Source: CAVQBJ01 sp963710725
GTDB lineage: Bacteria; Actinomycetota; Thermoleophilia; Solirubrobacterales; Solirubrobacteraceae
Length of the DNA stretch: 64,000 nucleotides
Direction: 5' to 3'
Assembly (NCBI GenBank): GCA_963710725.1
Contig: CAVQBJ010000001.1
Location: 620,001 to 684,000, forward strand
The number at the start of each line of letters is the position of its first letter. Positions within the stretch are counted from its first letter, which is position 1. Shown here one piece after another: positions 50,446-58,801 of the stretch. The position numbers and the translations under genes are program-made. The notes below the pieces were generated by a model. That model searched no databases and was not told the DNA's origin. It was given only the letters and a program-made list of their open reading frames with translations.

Positions 50446-50840
50446 GCCCCGCTCCCCGTCGCCCCGCCCGCGGCCGCCGCAAGCCGAAGAAGAACATCCC
50501 CATCGGCCAGGCCCACATCAAGACGTCCTTCAATAACACGATCGTCTCGCTCACCGACACCCAGGGCAACGTGATCGCCTGGGAGTCGGCCGGCGGCGCA
50601 GGCTTCAAGGGCTCGCGCAAGTCGACCCCGTTCGCCGCTCAGGTGACCGCCGATGCGGCGGCCCGCAAGGGCATCGAGCAGGGACTGCAGAAGGTGGAGG
50701 TCTACGTCAAGGGTCCCGGATCCGGCCGCGAGACCGCGATCCGCTCGCTCCAGGCCGCCGGTCTGGAGGTCACCGGCGTCAAGGACGTCACTCCGCAGGC
50801 CCATAACGGCTGTCGTCCGCGTAAGCGGCGCCGCGTCTAA
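50442..50840 (+). CDS. rpsK: 30S ribosomal protein S11
   Basis: A 132-residue S11 (GQAHIKTSFNNTIVSLTDTQ, GNVIAWESAGGAGFKGSRKS, VTPQAHNGCRPRKRRRV). GTG 50442 overlaps the rpsM stop (GTGA). It forms the platform near the mRNA exit. It has a 20-residue basic lead. Confidence 0.97.
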   Translation: MSPAPRRPARGRRKPKKNIPIGQAHIKTSFNNTIVSLTDTQGNVIAWESAGGAGFKGSRKSTPFAAQVTADAAARKGIEQGLQKVEVYVKGPGSGRETAIRSLQAAGLEVTGVKDVTPQAHNGCRPRKRRRV

Positions 50841-50864
50841 TCCCCCGTACAACGACCGGACATC

Positions 50865-51485
50865 ATGGCTCGAGATACCAGCCCCCAATGCAAGCAGTGC
50901 CGCCGCGAGGGACAGAAGCTGTTCCTCAAGGGCGAGCGTTGCCTCACCGACAAGTGTGGCGTCGAGCGTCGCTCCTACCCGCCGGGTGAGCACGGTCGCG
51001 GACGTCAGAAGCAGAGCGAGTACCGCGTCCAGCTCCGCGAGAAGCAGAAGGCGCGCCGCTACTACGGAGTGCTCGAGAAGCAGTTCCGCGGCTACTACGA
51101 GAAGGCGAGCCGTCAGCCCGGCGTCACGGGCGAGAACCTGCTCGCGCTGCTGGAGTCGCGCTTCGATAACGTGCTCGTGCGTCTGGGGTTCGCCGCCTCG
51201 CGCCGCCAGGGCCGGCAGCTCATCCGTCATGGTCACTGGACGATCAACGGCCGGCGGGTGGACATCCCGAGCTACCAGGTGCGCCCGGGCGACGTCATCG
51301 CGATCAAGGCGGACACCGCCGCGACGCAGGTCGTACGCGACGCGACCGAGCTGACCGGTCAGATACCGGCCTGGCTACAGGCCGACCACGACTCACTGAC
51401 GGCGAAGGTGCTGCGCCGACCGGAGCGGCGGGAGGTCGCCGCGCCGGTGCAGGAGCAGCTCATCGTCGAGCTGTACTCGAAGTAA
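50865..51485 (+). CDS. rpsD: 30S ribosomal protein S4 (zinc-binding form)
   Basis: A 206-residue S4. C9, C12, C26 and C31 form a zinc site at the N-terminus. The S4 RNA-binding domain is at LLESRFDNVLVRLGFAASRR and RQLIRHGHWTINGRRVDIPS. S4 starts 30S assembly and in many bacteria represses the alpha operon. The ATG is preceded by a weak GGAC. Confidence 0.98.
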   Translation: MARDTSPQCKQCRREGQKLFLKGERCLTDKCGVERRSYPPGEHGRGRQKQSEYRVQLREKQKARRYYGVLEKQFRGYYEKASRQPGVTGENLLALLESRFDNVLVRLGFAASRRQGRQLIRHGHWTINGRRVDIPSYQVRPGDVIAIKADTAATQVVRDATELTGQIPAWLQADHDSLTAKVLRRPERREVAAPVQEQLIVELYSK

Positions 51486-51591
51486 CAGAAACTGGCACAG
51501 CGCCGCGCGTCCGCTCGTCGGTCCGCGGTGCCTCCGGAGCCGGTGTCCGGCAGCGACGCCGGTCCCTACCACGAACGACGTTAGGACCCTG

Positions 51592-52569
51592 ATGCTTGAC
51601 TTCCAAATTCCCCGGATCACCAGCGAGTCCGTGGAGGAGAACCGCGGCACGTTCACGATCGAGCCGCTCGATCGTGGCTTCGGCTACACATTCGGCAACT
51701 CACTGCGGCGCGTGCTTCTGTCCTCGCTCGCCGGGGCGGCCGTCACCAGCGTGCGCATCGAGGGCGTGGCGCACGAGTTCTCGACGATTCAGGGCGTCAA
51801 GGAGGACGTGACCGACATCGTTCTCAACCTCAAGGGGATCGTCTGCCGGATGCACTCGGACGCGACCGAGGTCGAGGCGCCGCTCGTCGTCACCGGTCCG
51901 GGCGAGATCACCGCGAAGGACATCGACCTTCCGGCCGGCGTGGAGATCCTCAACCCCGAGGTCCACATCGCCACGCTCGAGAAGAAGACGAAGCTCGAGC
52001 TCTACATGACGATCGGCCGCGGCCGGGGCTACCGTCCCGCCGAGGAGAACAAGTCGCCCGACCAGCCGATCGGGGTCATCCCGATCGACTCGATCTTCTC
52101 GCCGGTGCGTCGCGTCGCCTACGCCGTCGAGCAGGCCCGCGTCGGCCAGAAGACCGACTTCGACAAGCTGACGCTCGACATCGAGACCGACGGCTCGATC
52201 GAGCCGCAGGCGGCGCTGCGCGAGGCGGCCGAGCTGCTCATCTCCCAGCTGGCCATCTTCACCGACGCCGACCGCATCCAGGAGCTGCGCGCCGGGCCCG
52301 GTGGCCAGCTCGACGGTCACAACGGCCCCGGTGGCGTCGGCGGCGCTCCGGCGCAGCTGCAGGGCGAGGAGTGGGGCATCCTCATCGAGGAGCTCGAGCT
52401 CGGGGTGCGGTCCTACAACTGCCTCAAGCGAGCCGGCATCCAGACGGTCGGGGACCTCATCTCCAAGTCCGAGTCCGAGCTGAACGCGATCCCCAACTTC
52501 GGCAAGAAGTCGATCGACGAGGTCATCGAGACGTTGCACGCGCGGGGCCTGGACCTGCGCCAGGACTAG
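51592..52569 (+). CDS. rpoA: DNA-directed RNA polymerase subunit alpha
   Basis: A 325-residue alpha subunit. The N-domain for assembly (FTIEPLDRGFGYTFGNSLRR, GVKEDVTDIVLNLKGIV) is joined by a Gly-rich linker (about 240-260) to the C-terminal domain that binds UP elements and activators (ELELGVRSYNCLKRAGIQTV, NFGKKSIDEVIETLHARG). ATG lies 106 bases after rpsD. Confidence 0.98.
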   Translation: MLDFQIPRITSESVEENRGTFTIEPLDRGFGYTFGNSLRRVLLSSLAGAAVTSVRIEGVAHEFSTIQGVKEDVTDIVLNLKGIVCRMHSDATEVEAPLVVTGPGEITAKDIDLPAGVEILNPEVHIATLEKKTKLELYMTIGRGRGYRPAEENKSPDQPIGVIPIDSIFSPVRRVAYAVEQARVGQKTDFDKLTLDIETDGSIEPQAALREAAELLISQLAIFTDADRIQELRAGPGGQLDGHNGPGGVGGAPAQLQGEEWGILIEELELGVRSYNCLKRAGIQTVGDLISKSESELNAIPNFGKKSIDEVIETLHARGLDLRQD

Positions 52570-52593
52570 ACTGCGCGGCGGGAAGGCCCGAGC

Positions 52594-52947
52594 ATGCGCC
52601 ACCAGAAGACACGCCACAAGCTCAGCCGCGACAGCGCCCACCGCAAGGCGCTGCTCATGAACCTCTCCAAGGAGGTGCTCGAGCACGATCGCATCAAGAC
52701 CTCCGAGGCGAAGGCGAAGGCCGTCAAGCCCGAGATCGAGAAGCTGATCACGCTCGCCAAGCGTGGCGACCTGCACGCGCGCCGGCAGGCGCTGTCGGCG
52801 CTCGGGCAGGACAAGTTCGCGGTCCATCGTCTCTTCGAGGAGGTGGCGCCGCGCTACACCGACCGACCGGGCGGCTACACGCGCATCCTCAAGCTCGGTC
52901 CGCGTCGCAGCGACTCGACCGAGATGGTCTTCCTCGAGCTCGTCTGA
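52594..52947 (+). CDS. rplQ: 50S ribosomal protein L17
   Basis: A 117-residue L17 (RHQKTRHKLSRDSAHRKALL, EHDRIKTSEAKAKAVKPEIE, RYTDRPGGYTRILKLGPRRS). It ends the alpha operon, with truA 31 bases further on. No tail extension, unlike several neighbours. Confidence 0.97.
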   Translation: MRHQKTRHKLSRDSAHRKALLMNLSKEVLEHDRIKTSEAKAKAVKPEIEKLITLAKRGDLHARRQALSALGQDKFAVHRLFEEVAPRYTDRPGGYTRILKLGPRRSDSTEMVFLELV

Positions 52948-52978
52948 CCGGGTCGCCGGCGCCGCGGGACGGCCGGCG

Positions 52979-53704
52979 ATGGTCAGCAAGCTGACGCTCG
53001 AGTACGACGGCGGCGAGTTCGTCGGCTGGGCCCGCCAGCCGGGGCTGCGCAGCGTGCAGGAGGAGGTCGAACGCGCGCTCGAGACGTTCCTGCCTGAGCC
53101 GGTCGCGCTCACGGTGGCGGGACGCACCGACCGCGGCGTGCACGCCTGGGGTCAGGTCGCCAGCTATCACCACGAGGCGGTCGATCCGCTGCGGCTGAAC
53201 GCCGTCCTTCCGCCGGACGTGGCCGTGCTCGCCTGCGAGCCCCGCGGCGAGGACTTCGACGCGCGCGGCGATGCCCTCAGCCGCACGTACTGCTACCGCG
53301 TGCTGCACCGGCGCAGCCGCTGCGTATTCGAGCGGGGCCACGCGCTGTGGTGGGCGCGGCCGCTCGACCGCGAGGCGCTCGACGCGTGCGCCGCCACGCT
53401 CGCGGGCACCCACGACTTCACCGCGTTCACGCCGACCGAGACCGACCACGTGCGCTTCGAGCGTGACGTGACGATGGCCGAGTGGCGCCAACGGGGCGAT
53501 CTGCTCGAGTTCTGGATCGAGGCCGACACGTTCATGCGTCACATGAACCGGGTGCTCGTCGGCACGATGCTCGAGGTGGCAACCGGGCAACGTCCGTTGG
53601 CGGGGTTCGTCGACCTGCTGGAGGGCCGGCCGCGCTCGGATGCCGGGCCGACCGCGCCGCCGCACGGGCTGCACCTCGCAGCCGTTCGCTATCCCGACGG
53701 ATAG
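52979..53704 (+). CDS. truA: tRNA pseudouridine(38-40) synthase
   Basis: A 241-residue TruA. The catalytic Asp lies in VAGRTDRGVHAWGQVASY; RTYCYRVLHRRSRCVFE and DTFMRHMNRVLVGTMLEVA are the other conserved blocks. It modifies positions 38-40 of tRNA anticodon arms. ATG 52979 follows GGGACGG. The rplQ-truA order is common in bacteria. Confidence 0.95.
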   Translation: MVSKLTLEYDGGEFVGWARQPGLRSVQEEVERALETFLPEPVALTVAGRTDRGVHAWGQVASYHHEAVDPLRLNAVLPPDVAVLACEPRGEDFDARGDALSRTYCYRVLHRRSRCVFERGHALWWARPLDREALDACAATLAGTHDFTAFTPTETDHVRFERDVTMAEWRQRGDLLEFWIEADTFMRHMNRVLVGTMLEVATGQRPLAGFVDLLEGRPRSDAGPTAPPHGLHLAAVRYPDG

Positions 53705-53707
53705 TCT
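53702..53707 (+). promoter_or_regulatory. -10 box TAGTCT for a leaderless hydrolase gene
   Basis: TAGTCT overlaps the truA stop codon and ends seven bases before GTG 53715, so the hydrolase transcript is probably leaderless. No -35 box recognised. Confidence 0.5.
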
Positions 53708-53714
53708 GGGGTCC

Positions 53715-54596
53715 GTGCCGCCGCCGATTCCCGATCTGCCCGGGGTGAGCCACCGACACGTGACCGTCGGCGGCGTACGCGTGCACGTCGCCGAGGCCGG
53801 GGCGGGACCCCCGATCGTGCTGCAGCACGGTTGGCCGCAGCACTGGTGGGAGTGGCGGCGGCTGATCGGGCCGCTCGCCGAGGAGCATCGCGTGATCTGC
53901 CCCGACCTGCGCGGCTTCGGATGGTCCGAGGCGCCGCCCGGTCGCTACGACAAGGAGACGCTCGCCACCGACCTCCTCGGCGTTCTGGACGCGCTCGGGC
54001 TTGCGCTCCCCGGGAGCGGCGAGCAGGTCCGCCTCATCGGCCACGACTGGGGTGGCTTCACCGGCTTCCTCGCCTGCCTGCGTGCGCCCGAGCGGTTTCG
54101 CAGCTTCCTCGCGCTGTCGATCACCCATCCGTGGTTCACCCCCGGCGGAGGCGTTCCCGACCCCCGTTCGCTGCTGCGACTCTGGTACCAGTTCGTCATC
54201 GCATCGCCGCTCGGGCCCGAGCTGTTCGCGCGTCGTGCGGTGACGCGGCGGTTCGTCGGCATCGCCGGCGATGGCGTGTTCGACGAGGAGACGGTCAAGC
54301 TCTACACCGCCGCCCTGACCGAGCCCGGGACCGTCCGGGCCACGCAGTCGCTGTACCGAACGTTCCTGACCTCGGAGTTGCCGGCGATCCTGCGCGGGCG
54401 CTACCGCGACGCCCGTCTGCGCGTGCCGACGCGCCTGCTGGTCGGCGATCGCGACCCGGTCCTGCGCGCCGCGGCGCTGCGCGGCTTCGAGGCGCACGCG
54501 GACGACATGACGCTGCAGTTCGTGCCCGACAGCGGGCACTGGCTTCCCGAGCAGCGCCCCGCCCGCGTGCTCGCGGAGCTGCGCGCGATGGCGTAG
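53715..54596 (+). CDS. Alpha/beta hydrolase (epoxide hydrolase/dehalogenase-like)
   Basis: A 293-residue alpha/beta hydrolase with an Asp nucleophile. HGWPQHWWEW (38-47) is the oxyanion motif with the HGWP form usual in epoxide hydrolases, D111 in GHDWGGF the nucleophile, GDRDPVL the acid and DSGHWLPEQRP the base. A helical cap with LLRLWYQFVIAS lies between. The Asp nucleophile favours epoxide hydrolase or haloalkane dehalogenase over an esterase. Starting at GTG 53715 fits a TAGTCT promoter seven bases upstream. The natural substrate is unknown. Confidence 0.85.
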   Translation: MPPPIPDLPGVSHRHVTVGGVRVHVAEAGAGPPIVLQHGWPQHWWEWRRLIGPLAEEHRVICPDLRGFGWSEAPPGRYDKETLATDLLGVLDALGLALPGSGEQVRLIGHDWGGFTGFLACLRAPERFRSFLALSITHPWFTPGGGVPDPRSLLRLWYQFVIASPLGPELFARRAVTRRFVGIAGDGVFDEETVKLYTAALTEPGTVRATQSLYRTFLTSELPAILRGRYRDARLRVPTRLLVGDRDPVLRAAALRGFEAHADDMTLQFVPDSGHWLPEQRPARVLAELRAMA

Positions 54597-54624
54597 CGGC
54601 AGCGGTGCGTGCCGTCGCCGCGGG

Positions 54625-55434
54625 TCAGTCCCGGTGGGACTTCTTCGGCTTGCCGGGTCCGCCCTTGCCGGTCGTCGGGCGGGGGGCGCTCAGCGTCGAG
54701 TGCCCCCCGGCCGCGTCATAGGCCCCGGTGAGGTCGGCGAGCGTCTCCGGTGACGTCTGCTGGAAGCCCGGCAGCACGAACGTGCTGGTGTCGCCGGGTG
54801 CGCTGAGGCCGATCTCCAGGTGCGGCGCGCTCGATATGCCGATGTCGCCGCACCCGACGTCCGCGATGGGCTGGCCCGCCACGACGTGGGCCCCGACGGG
54901 CACGAGCGCGGGCCTGGCGTGACCGTAGTAGACGTAGCGGCCCGCGTCGGGTCCGCTGTTGACGTGCAGGACCGGCGCCCACGAGCCGAACCCGTCGATG
55001 CCCTCCTGGACGATCGTCCCGCTGGCCACGGCCAGCTCCTCGAGATTCGGACCGCACTGGTTCGCGTTCCCGCCCAGGTCGACGCCCTGGTCGAGAGTCC
55101 AGGTGCTCGTCGCCGCCACCCGCGAGATCGGATAGAGCGGGAACACCCAATCCGCCGGTCCGCCCGGCTTGTATGGCCCGATCACCGGGGGCGCTGCGGT
55201 CGGGGTGACGCCGCCCGTGCCGGTCGGGCCGGTGGATCCACTCGGGACGCCCGTCGACGAGCTCGGTGCCGTCGGGGCGGTCGCTCCGCCCGACGGCGCC
55301 GCGGCTCCGCCGGTGCCCGTCGCGGCCGTCGCGGCGGTCGTGCGGGCCGTCGCGACGCTCACCGCGGCGAGCGCCCACGCGGCCAGGCAGAGCACGGCAA
55401 TGACGTACGCCCTCAGGGGCGTCGCTTTGGGCAT
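54625..55434 (-). CDS. Exported M23-like (LytM) envelope protein, atypical active site
   Basis: A 269-residue protein with an N-terminal signal or anchor helix (AYVIAVLCLAAWALAAVSVA), a 60-residue Thr/Gly/Ser/Pro/Ala linker, and an M23/LytM-like domain from about residue 95. YYGHARPALVPVGAHVVAGQ and SSAPHLEIGLS are domain hallmarks. The first metal motif H-x3-D reads D115-Q-G-V-D119, and the H-x-H reads H205-L-E207, so two of the usual His residues are replaced; His172 of YGH is kept. It may be inactive or use different ligands. It lies behind a c-di-AMP riboswitch, the regulator typical of cell-wall hydrolases in actinobacteria. Confidence 0.8.
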   Translation of the reverse strand: MPKATPLRAYVIAVLCLAAWALAAVSVATARTTAATAATGTGGAAAPSGGATAPTAPSSSTGVPSGSTGPTGTGGVTPTAAPPVIGPYKPGGPADWVFPLYPISRVAATSTWTLDQGVDLGGNANQCGPNLEELAVASGTIVQEGIDGFGSWAPVLHVNSGPDAGRYVYYGHARPALVPVGAHVVAGQPIADVGCGDIGISSAPHLEIGLSAPGDTSTFVLPGFQQTSPETLADLTGAYDAAGGHSTLSAPRPTTGKGGPGKPKKSHRD

Positions 55435-55440
55435 TGGTCC

Positions 55441-55572
55441 CTTCGCGGTCAGGCCTGCGGGGTTAGCTGACGGGCTAGCGCTGTCGCGCCTCTCGCGGAT
55501 AACCGCGAGACTCGCCCCGAAAACTCGGGTCCCCCGTTCCCCGGACCATTCCGGGGATTCGGCGTGGCGGGC
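55441..55572 (-). ncRNA. c-di-AMP (ydaO-yuaA) riboswitch
   Basis: Read on the minus strand the leader contains GCCGAATCC (55563-55555), GGGGAACGGGGGACCC (55542-55527), TTTTCGGGGCGAGTC right after, and CGTCAGCTAACCCCGCAGG (55472-55454), in the order and wording of the ydaO-yuaA class. It ends just before the ATG of the M23-like gene. In actinobacteria this class turns off cell-wall hydrolase genes when c-di-AMP is high. The match is from memory of the consensus. Confidence 0.85.
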
Positions 55573-55578
55573 ACTCTA
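55573..55578 (-). promoter_or_regulatory. -10 box TAGAGT for the riboswitch transcript
   Basis: On the minus strand TAGAGT (55578-55573) ends just before the riboswitch helix P1, giving a transcription start near 55566. It lies back to back with the surE promoter (55646-55651). Confidence 0.5.
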
Positions 55579-55645
55579 ACGCAACAGGCGGAGACGTGTT
55601 GCGCTGGACGTCGTATTGCGCGCGTGCAGGATCGCGGGCGCCCAC

Positions 55646-55651
55646 TATGCT
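55646..55651 (+). promoter_or_regulatory. -10 box TATGCT for leaderless surE
   Basis: TATGCT ends seven bases before GTG 55659. The in-frame ATG at 55647 lies inside this box and is therefore unlikely to be the start. Confidence 0.55.
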
Positions 55652-55658
55652 CGAAGGC

Positions 55659-56477
55659 GTGTTGAACGTCCTGCTCACCAACGACGACGGGATCGACGCG
55701 GAGGGCCTGCAGGCGCTCCGCCGCGGGCTCCGAGCCGTTCCCGGCGTCCGTCTCGCCGTGATCGCGCCGGACGGCAACCGCTCGGCCATGGCCCGCTCGA
55801 TCACGACGCGCCGGCCACTGTGGGTCGAGGAGGTCTCGTTCGCCGACGGCAGCGCCGGCTACGCGACCGACGGCACCCCCGTCGACTGCGTGCGCCTGGC
55901 CGACCTGGGCCTCATCGACGGGTTCCGAGCCGACCTCGTCGTCTCCGGGATCAACCATGGCGCGAATCTCGGCGACGACATCACCTACTCCGGGACCGTC
56001 GCGGCGGCGCTCGAGGGGATCGTCCTCGGCCTGCCGGCCCTTGCGGTGTCCCAGCAGTCGGGCGCCGGGGCGCTCGACTTCCGCTTCGACGGGGGGTTCA
56101 ACTTCGATGTCGCGGCCGCGTTCGCCTGTGCGCTGGTCGGGCGCATCGAAGACGTGCCGCTCCCGGCGAGCACGCTGCTGAACATCAACGTGCCGGCGGG
56201 CACGCCGAACGGCGTCGAGGTGACGCGCCTCGGCAAGCGCATCTACGAGGACGAGCTCAAGCTCGAGCACGAGGAGGGTGCGCGCCGCCGCTACTGGGTC
56301 TACGGATCGGATCCCGGCTACCACGACGATCCGGGCACCGACCTCGCGGCCGTGGCCGCCGGGCGCATCGCCCTCACGCCGATCCACTTCGACCTCACCG
56401 ATCGGCCCGGCCTGGAGGCCCTGCGCGGCTTCGACCTGCAGGCGCTGCTCACCCCCGAGGTACGCGCGGCGCAGTGA
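55659..56477 (+). CDS. surE: 5'/3'-nucleotidase SurE
   Basis: A 272-residue SurE phosphatase. VLLTNDDGIDAEGLQALRRG at the N-terminus supplies the metal-binding Asp pair, and SGINHGANLGDDITYSGTVA and the GTPVDCVRLADL block follow. It dephosphorylates nucleoside monophosphates in stationary-phase survival. GTG 55659 gives the usual family N-terminus and follows a -10 box by seven bases. ligA overlaps its stop, so the two genes are co-translated; the pair has no obvious shared pathway beyond nucleotide metabolism. Confidence 0.94.
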   Translation: MLNVLLTNDDGIDAEGLQALRRGLRAVPGVRLAVIAPDGNRSAMARSITTRRPLWVEEVSFADGSAGYATDGTPVDCVRLADLGLIDGFRADLVVSGINHGANLGDDITYSGTVAAALEGIVLGLPALAVSQQSGAGALDFRFDGGFNFDVAAAFACALVGRIEDVPLPASTLLNINVPAGTPNGVEVTRLGKRIYEDELKLEHEEGARRRYWVYGSDPGYHDDPGTDLAAVAAGRIALTPIHFDLTDRPGLEALRGFDLQALLTPEVRAAQ

Positions 56478-58516
56478 GCGCGGGGGGGACGGATACCGTG
56501 CCCGGGGCCGAGGTGGTCGCCCGCGCGGCCGAGCTGCGGCGCGTGCTCGAGTATCACGCCCAGCGCTACTACACGCTCGACGATCCCGAGATCGGCGACG
56601 ACGCCTATGACGCGCTGCTCGACGAGCTGCGCGCGCTTGAGGCCGAGCACCCGGCCCTGCGCACGCCGGACTCGCCGACCCAGCGCACCGGCGGCACGCC
56701 GGTGTCGCAGCTGCAGAAGGTCGGCCACCTCGAGCCGATGCTGTCGCTCGGGAACGTCCGCTCGGAGGAGGAGCTGCGCGCCTGGGTCGCGCGCATGCGC
56801 TCGCACCTTGCCCGCGAGGGCATCGACGACCCGGCGTTCGAGTATGTCGTGGAGCCGAAGATCGACGGCCTGGCCATCAGCCTCGTCTACCGCGACGGCG
56901 TGCTCGAGCGCGGCGCGACGCGCGGCGACGGGCAGATCGGCGAGGACGTCACGCACAACCTGCGCACGATCGGCTCGATCCCGCTGCGCGTCGAGGGCGC
57001 TCCGCCCCTGCTGGAGGTGCGCGGCGAGGTGTACATGTCGCTGCGCGACTTCACCGCGCTCAACGAGCGCCGCGCCGAGGCCGGGCTGTCGACGTTCATG
57101 AATCCGCGCAACTCGGCCGCGGGCACGATCCGCCAGCTCGACCCGGCGCTCGCCGCCGAGCGGCCCCTGTCGATGTGGGCGTATCAGGTGGGAGTCACCG
57201 ACGGGCTCTCGTTCACCTCGCACTGGGACGCGCTTCGGTGGCTGCGCGAGCACGGCTTCCGGGTGAACCCGGACATTCAGCTGCTCGCCAGCGAGGACGA
57301 GGTGATCGCGCAATGCCTGTCCTGGCAGGAGCGCCGCGGCGGCCTGGACTTCGAGATCGACGGCGTCGTCGTGAAGGTCGCCGACCTCGAGCTGCAGCGT
57401 CGCCTCGGCTCGGTCGGGCGAGATCCGCGCTGGGCGGTCGCGTGGAAGTTCCCGCCCACGACCGCCGTCACGCGGCTGAACGCGGTGATGTGGAACGTCG
57501 GCAAGTTCGGCGACCTGCATCCGTTCGCGTCACTCGAGCCGGTGGCGGTCGGAGGCGTCGTGATCAAGCTCGCGACCCTCCACAACGAGGAGGACCTCGC
57601 TCGCAAGGACATCCGCCCCGGCGAGGACGTCATCGTGCTGCGGGCCGGCGACGTCATCCCGCAGGTCGTCTCGCCCGCCCCCCACGTCGTCGAGCACGCC
57701 GACCGCCCGCCACCTCCGCGTCCGCCGAAGCGCTGTCCGTTCTGCGACACGCCGACGGTCAAGCCCGCGGACTCGGTGTTCACCAAGTGCCCGAACCGCG
57801 ACTGCCCCGAACGACGATGGCAGCTGCTCAAGCACTTCGTGTCGCGCGGGGCGATGGACATCGACGGGCTCGGCGAGAAGCAGGTCGCGGCGCTGCAGGA
57901 GCGCGGCCTCGTGCGCACCGCCGCCGACTTCTACCGGCTCACCGCCGACCAGCTGGTCGAGCTCGAGGGCTACGGCGAGGTCTCGGCCGAGAAGCTCGTG
58001 GCCTCGATGAACGCCTCGAAGGATCGCCCGTTCGCCCGCGTCCTGTTCGCGCTCGGCATCGAGGAGGTGGGAGAGGTGACCGGTCGCAACCTCGCCCTGC
58101 ACTTTCGATCGATCGACGCCCTGCTCGCCGCCACCCCCGAGGAGATCGCGCAGACGCCCGGCATCGGCGACAAGATGGCGCAGGTCATCTCCGAGCAGCT
58201 CGCCGACGACGCGATGCGAGCGCTCATCGAGGACCTCCGGGGCCTGGGGCTGCGCCTGCACGAGGAGGGCCCGCCGCCGAGCGAGGGCCCGCTCGCCGGC
58301 CGCACGCTCGTGCTCACGGGAACGCTGCCGGACTGGTCGCGCGAGCAGGCGACCGAGCGGATCGTCGCGGCCGGCGGGCGCGTCACCGGATCGGTGTCCA
58401 AGAAGACGGACTACGTCGTGGCCGGCGACAGCCCGGGGTCCAAGCTCGAGAAGGCCGAGCGCCTCGGGGTGTCGGTGCTCGACGAGGCGGGCTTGCGCGA
58501 GCTGCTCGGGGAGTAG
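56474..58516 (+). CDS. ligA: NAD+-dependent DNA ligase LigA
   Basis: A 680-residue LigA. Domain Ia (YYTLDDPEIGDDAYDALLDE) precedes the adenylation domain with the nucleophile Lys129 in VEPKIDGLAIS, an OB fold, a four-Cys zinc finger (KRCPFCDTPTVKPADSVFTK then CPNRDCP), helix-hairpin-helix repeats (GYGEVSAEKLVASM, GIEEVGEVTGRNLA, QTPGIGDKMAQVI) and a C-terminal BRCT domain. It seals nicks in replication. The start GTG 56474 overlaps the surE stop (GTGA). A repeat-only gap follows. Confidence 0.97.
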   Translation: MSAGGTDTVPGAEVVARAAELRRVLEYHAQRYYTLDDPEIGDDAYDALLDELRALEAEHPALRTPDSPTQRTGGTPVSQLQKVGHLEPMLSLGNVRSEEELRAWVARMRSHLAREGIDDPAFEYVVEPKIDGLAISLVYRDGVLERGATRGDGQIGEDVTHNLRTIGSIPLRVEGAPPLLEVRGEVYMSLRDFTALNERRAEAGLSTFMNPRNSAAGTIRQLDPALAAERPLSMWAYQVGVTDGLSFTSHWDALRWLREHGFRVNPDIQLLASEDEVIAQCLSWQERRGGLDFEIDGVVVKVADLELQRRLGSVGRDPRWAVAWKFPPTTAVTRLNAVMWNVGKFGDLHPFASLEPVAVGGVVIKLATLHNEEDLARKDIRPGEDVIVLRAGDVIPQVVSPAPHVVEHADRPPPPRPPKRCPFCDTPTVKPADSVFTKCPNRDCPERRWQLLKHFVSRGAMDIDGLGEKQVAALQERGLVRTAADFYRLTADQLVELEGYGEVSAEKLVASMNASKDRPFARVLFALGIEEVGEVTGRNLALHFRSIDALLAATPEEIAQTPGIGDKMAQVISEQLADDAMRALIEDLRGLGLRLHEEGPPPSEGPLAGRTLVLTGTLPDWSREQATERIVAAGGRVTGSVSKKTDYVVAGDSPGSKLEKAERLGVSVLDEAGLRELLGE

Positions 58517-58540
58517 GGCTCGCGCCACCCCCGGCCTGGG

Positions 58541-58786
58541 CGTGACGCGACGATGACCGATGCGCCGCGCGGGCACGCTACGTGCCCGCCGCGTAACGGG
58601 ACCGATGCGCGAGTGCGTCGCCCTGTCCCGCGCGGTGACCCGCGCGCCGGGGTGTGGTCCCGAACTGACGCTATAGGGGGCCCAACTGACCACACCCCCG
58701 CTGGTGGGTGACGCGTCGGTGACGGATGTGCCGGCTGGATCACGCAGCGTGTCCGCGCCGAAACGGGACTTGTGCGCGAGTGTGCC
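58541..58786. repeat. Composite A-B-A intergenic repeat, copy 2
   Basis: A box 58541-58619 (GTGACGCGACGATGACC, then GCGTAACGGGACCGATGCGC); B box 58665-58698 (CTGACGCTATAGGG, AACTGACCACACCCC); A box 58706-58786 (GGTGACGCGTCGGTGACGGA, GGATCACGC, AACGGGACTTGTGCGCGAGT). In this copy GGGGTGTGGTC (58649-58659) is an exact inverted match to GACCACACCCC (58688-58698), so the B region can fold as a stem-loop. Order and spacing follow the copy at 16234-16533. No coding potential. Confidence 0.78.
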
Positions 58787-58801
58787 ACAGGTCGGGCAGG
58801 C

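Noticed and set aside
55616..56473. Fusion of an upstream frame to LigA, giving a 966-residue protein
   Set aside because: The upstream part is an out-of-frame reading of surE. LigA starts at GTG 56474 with a normal N-terminal domain.
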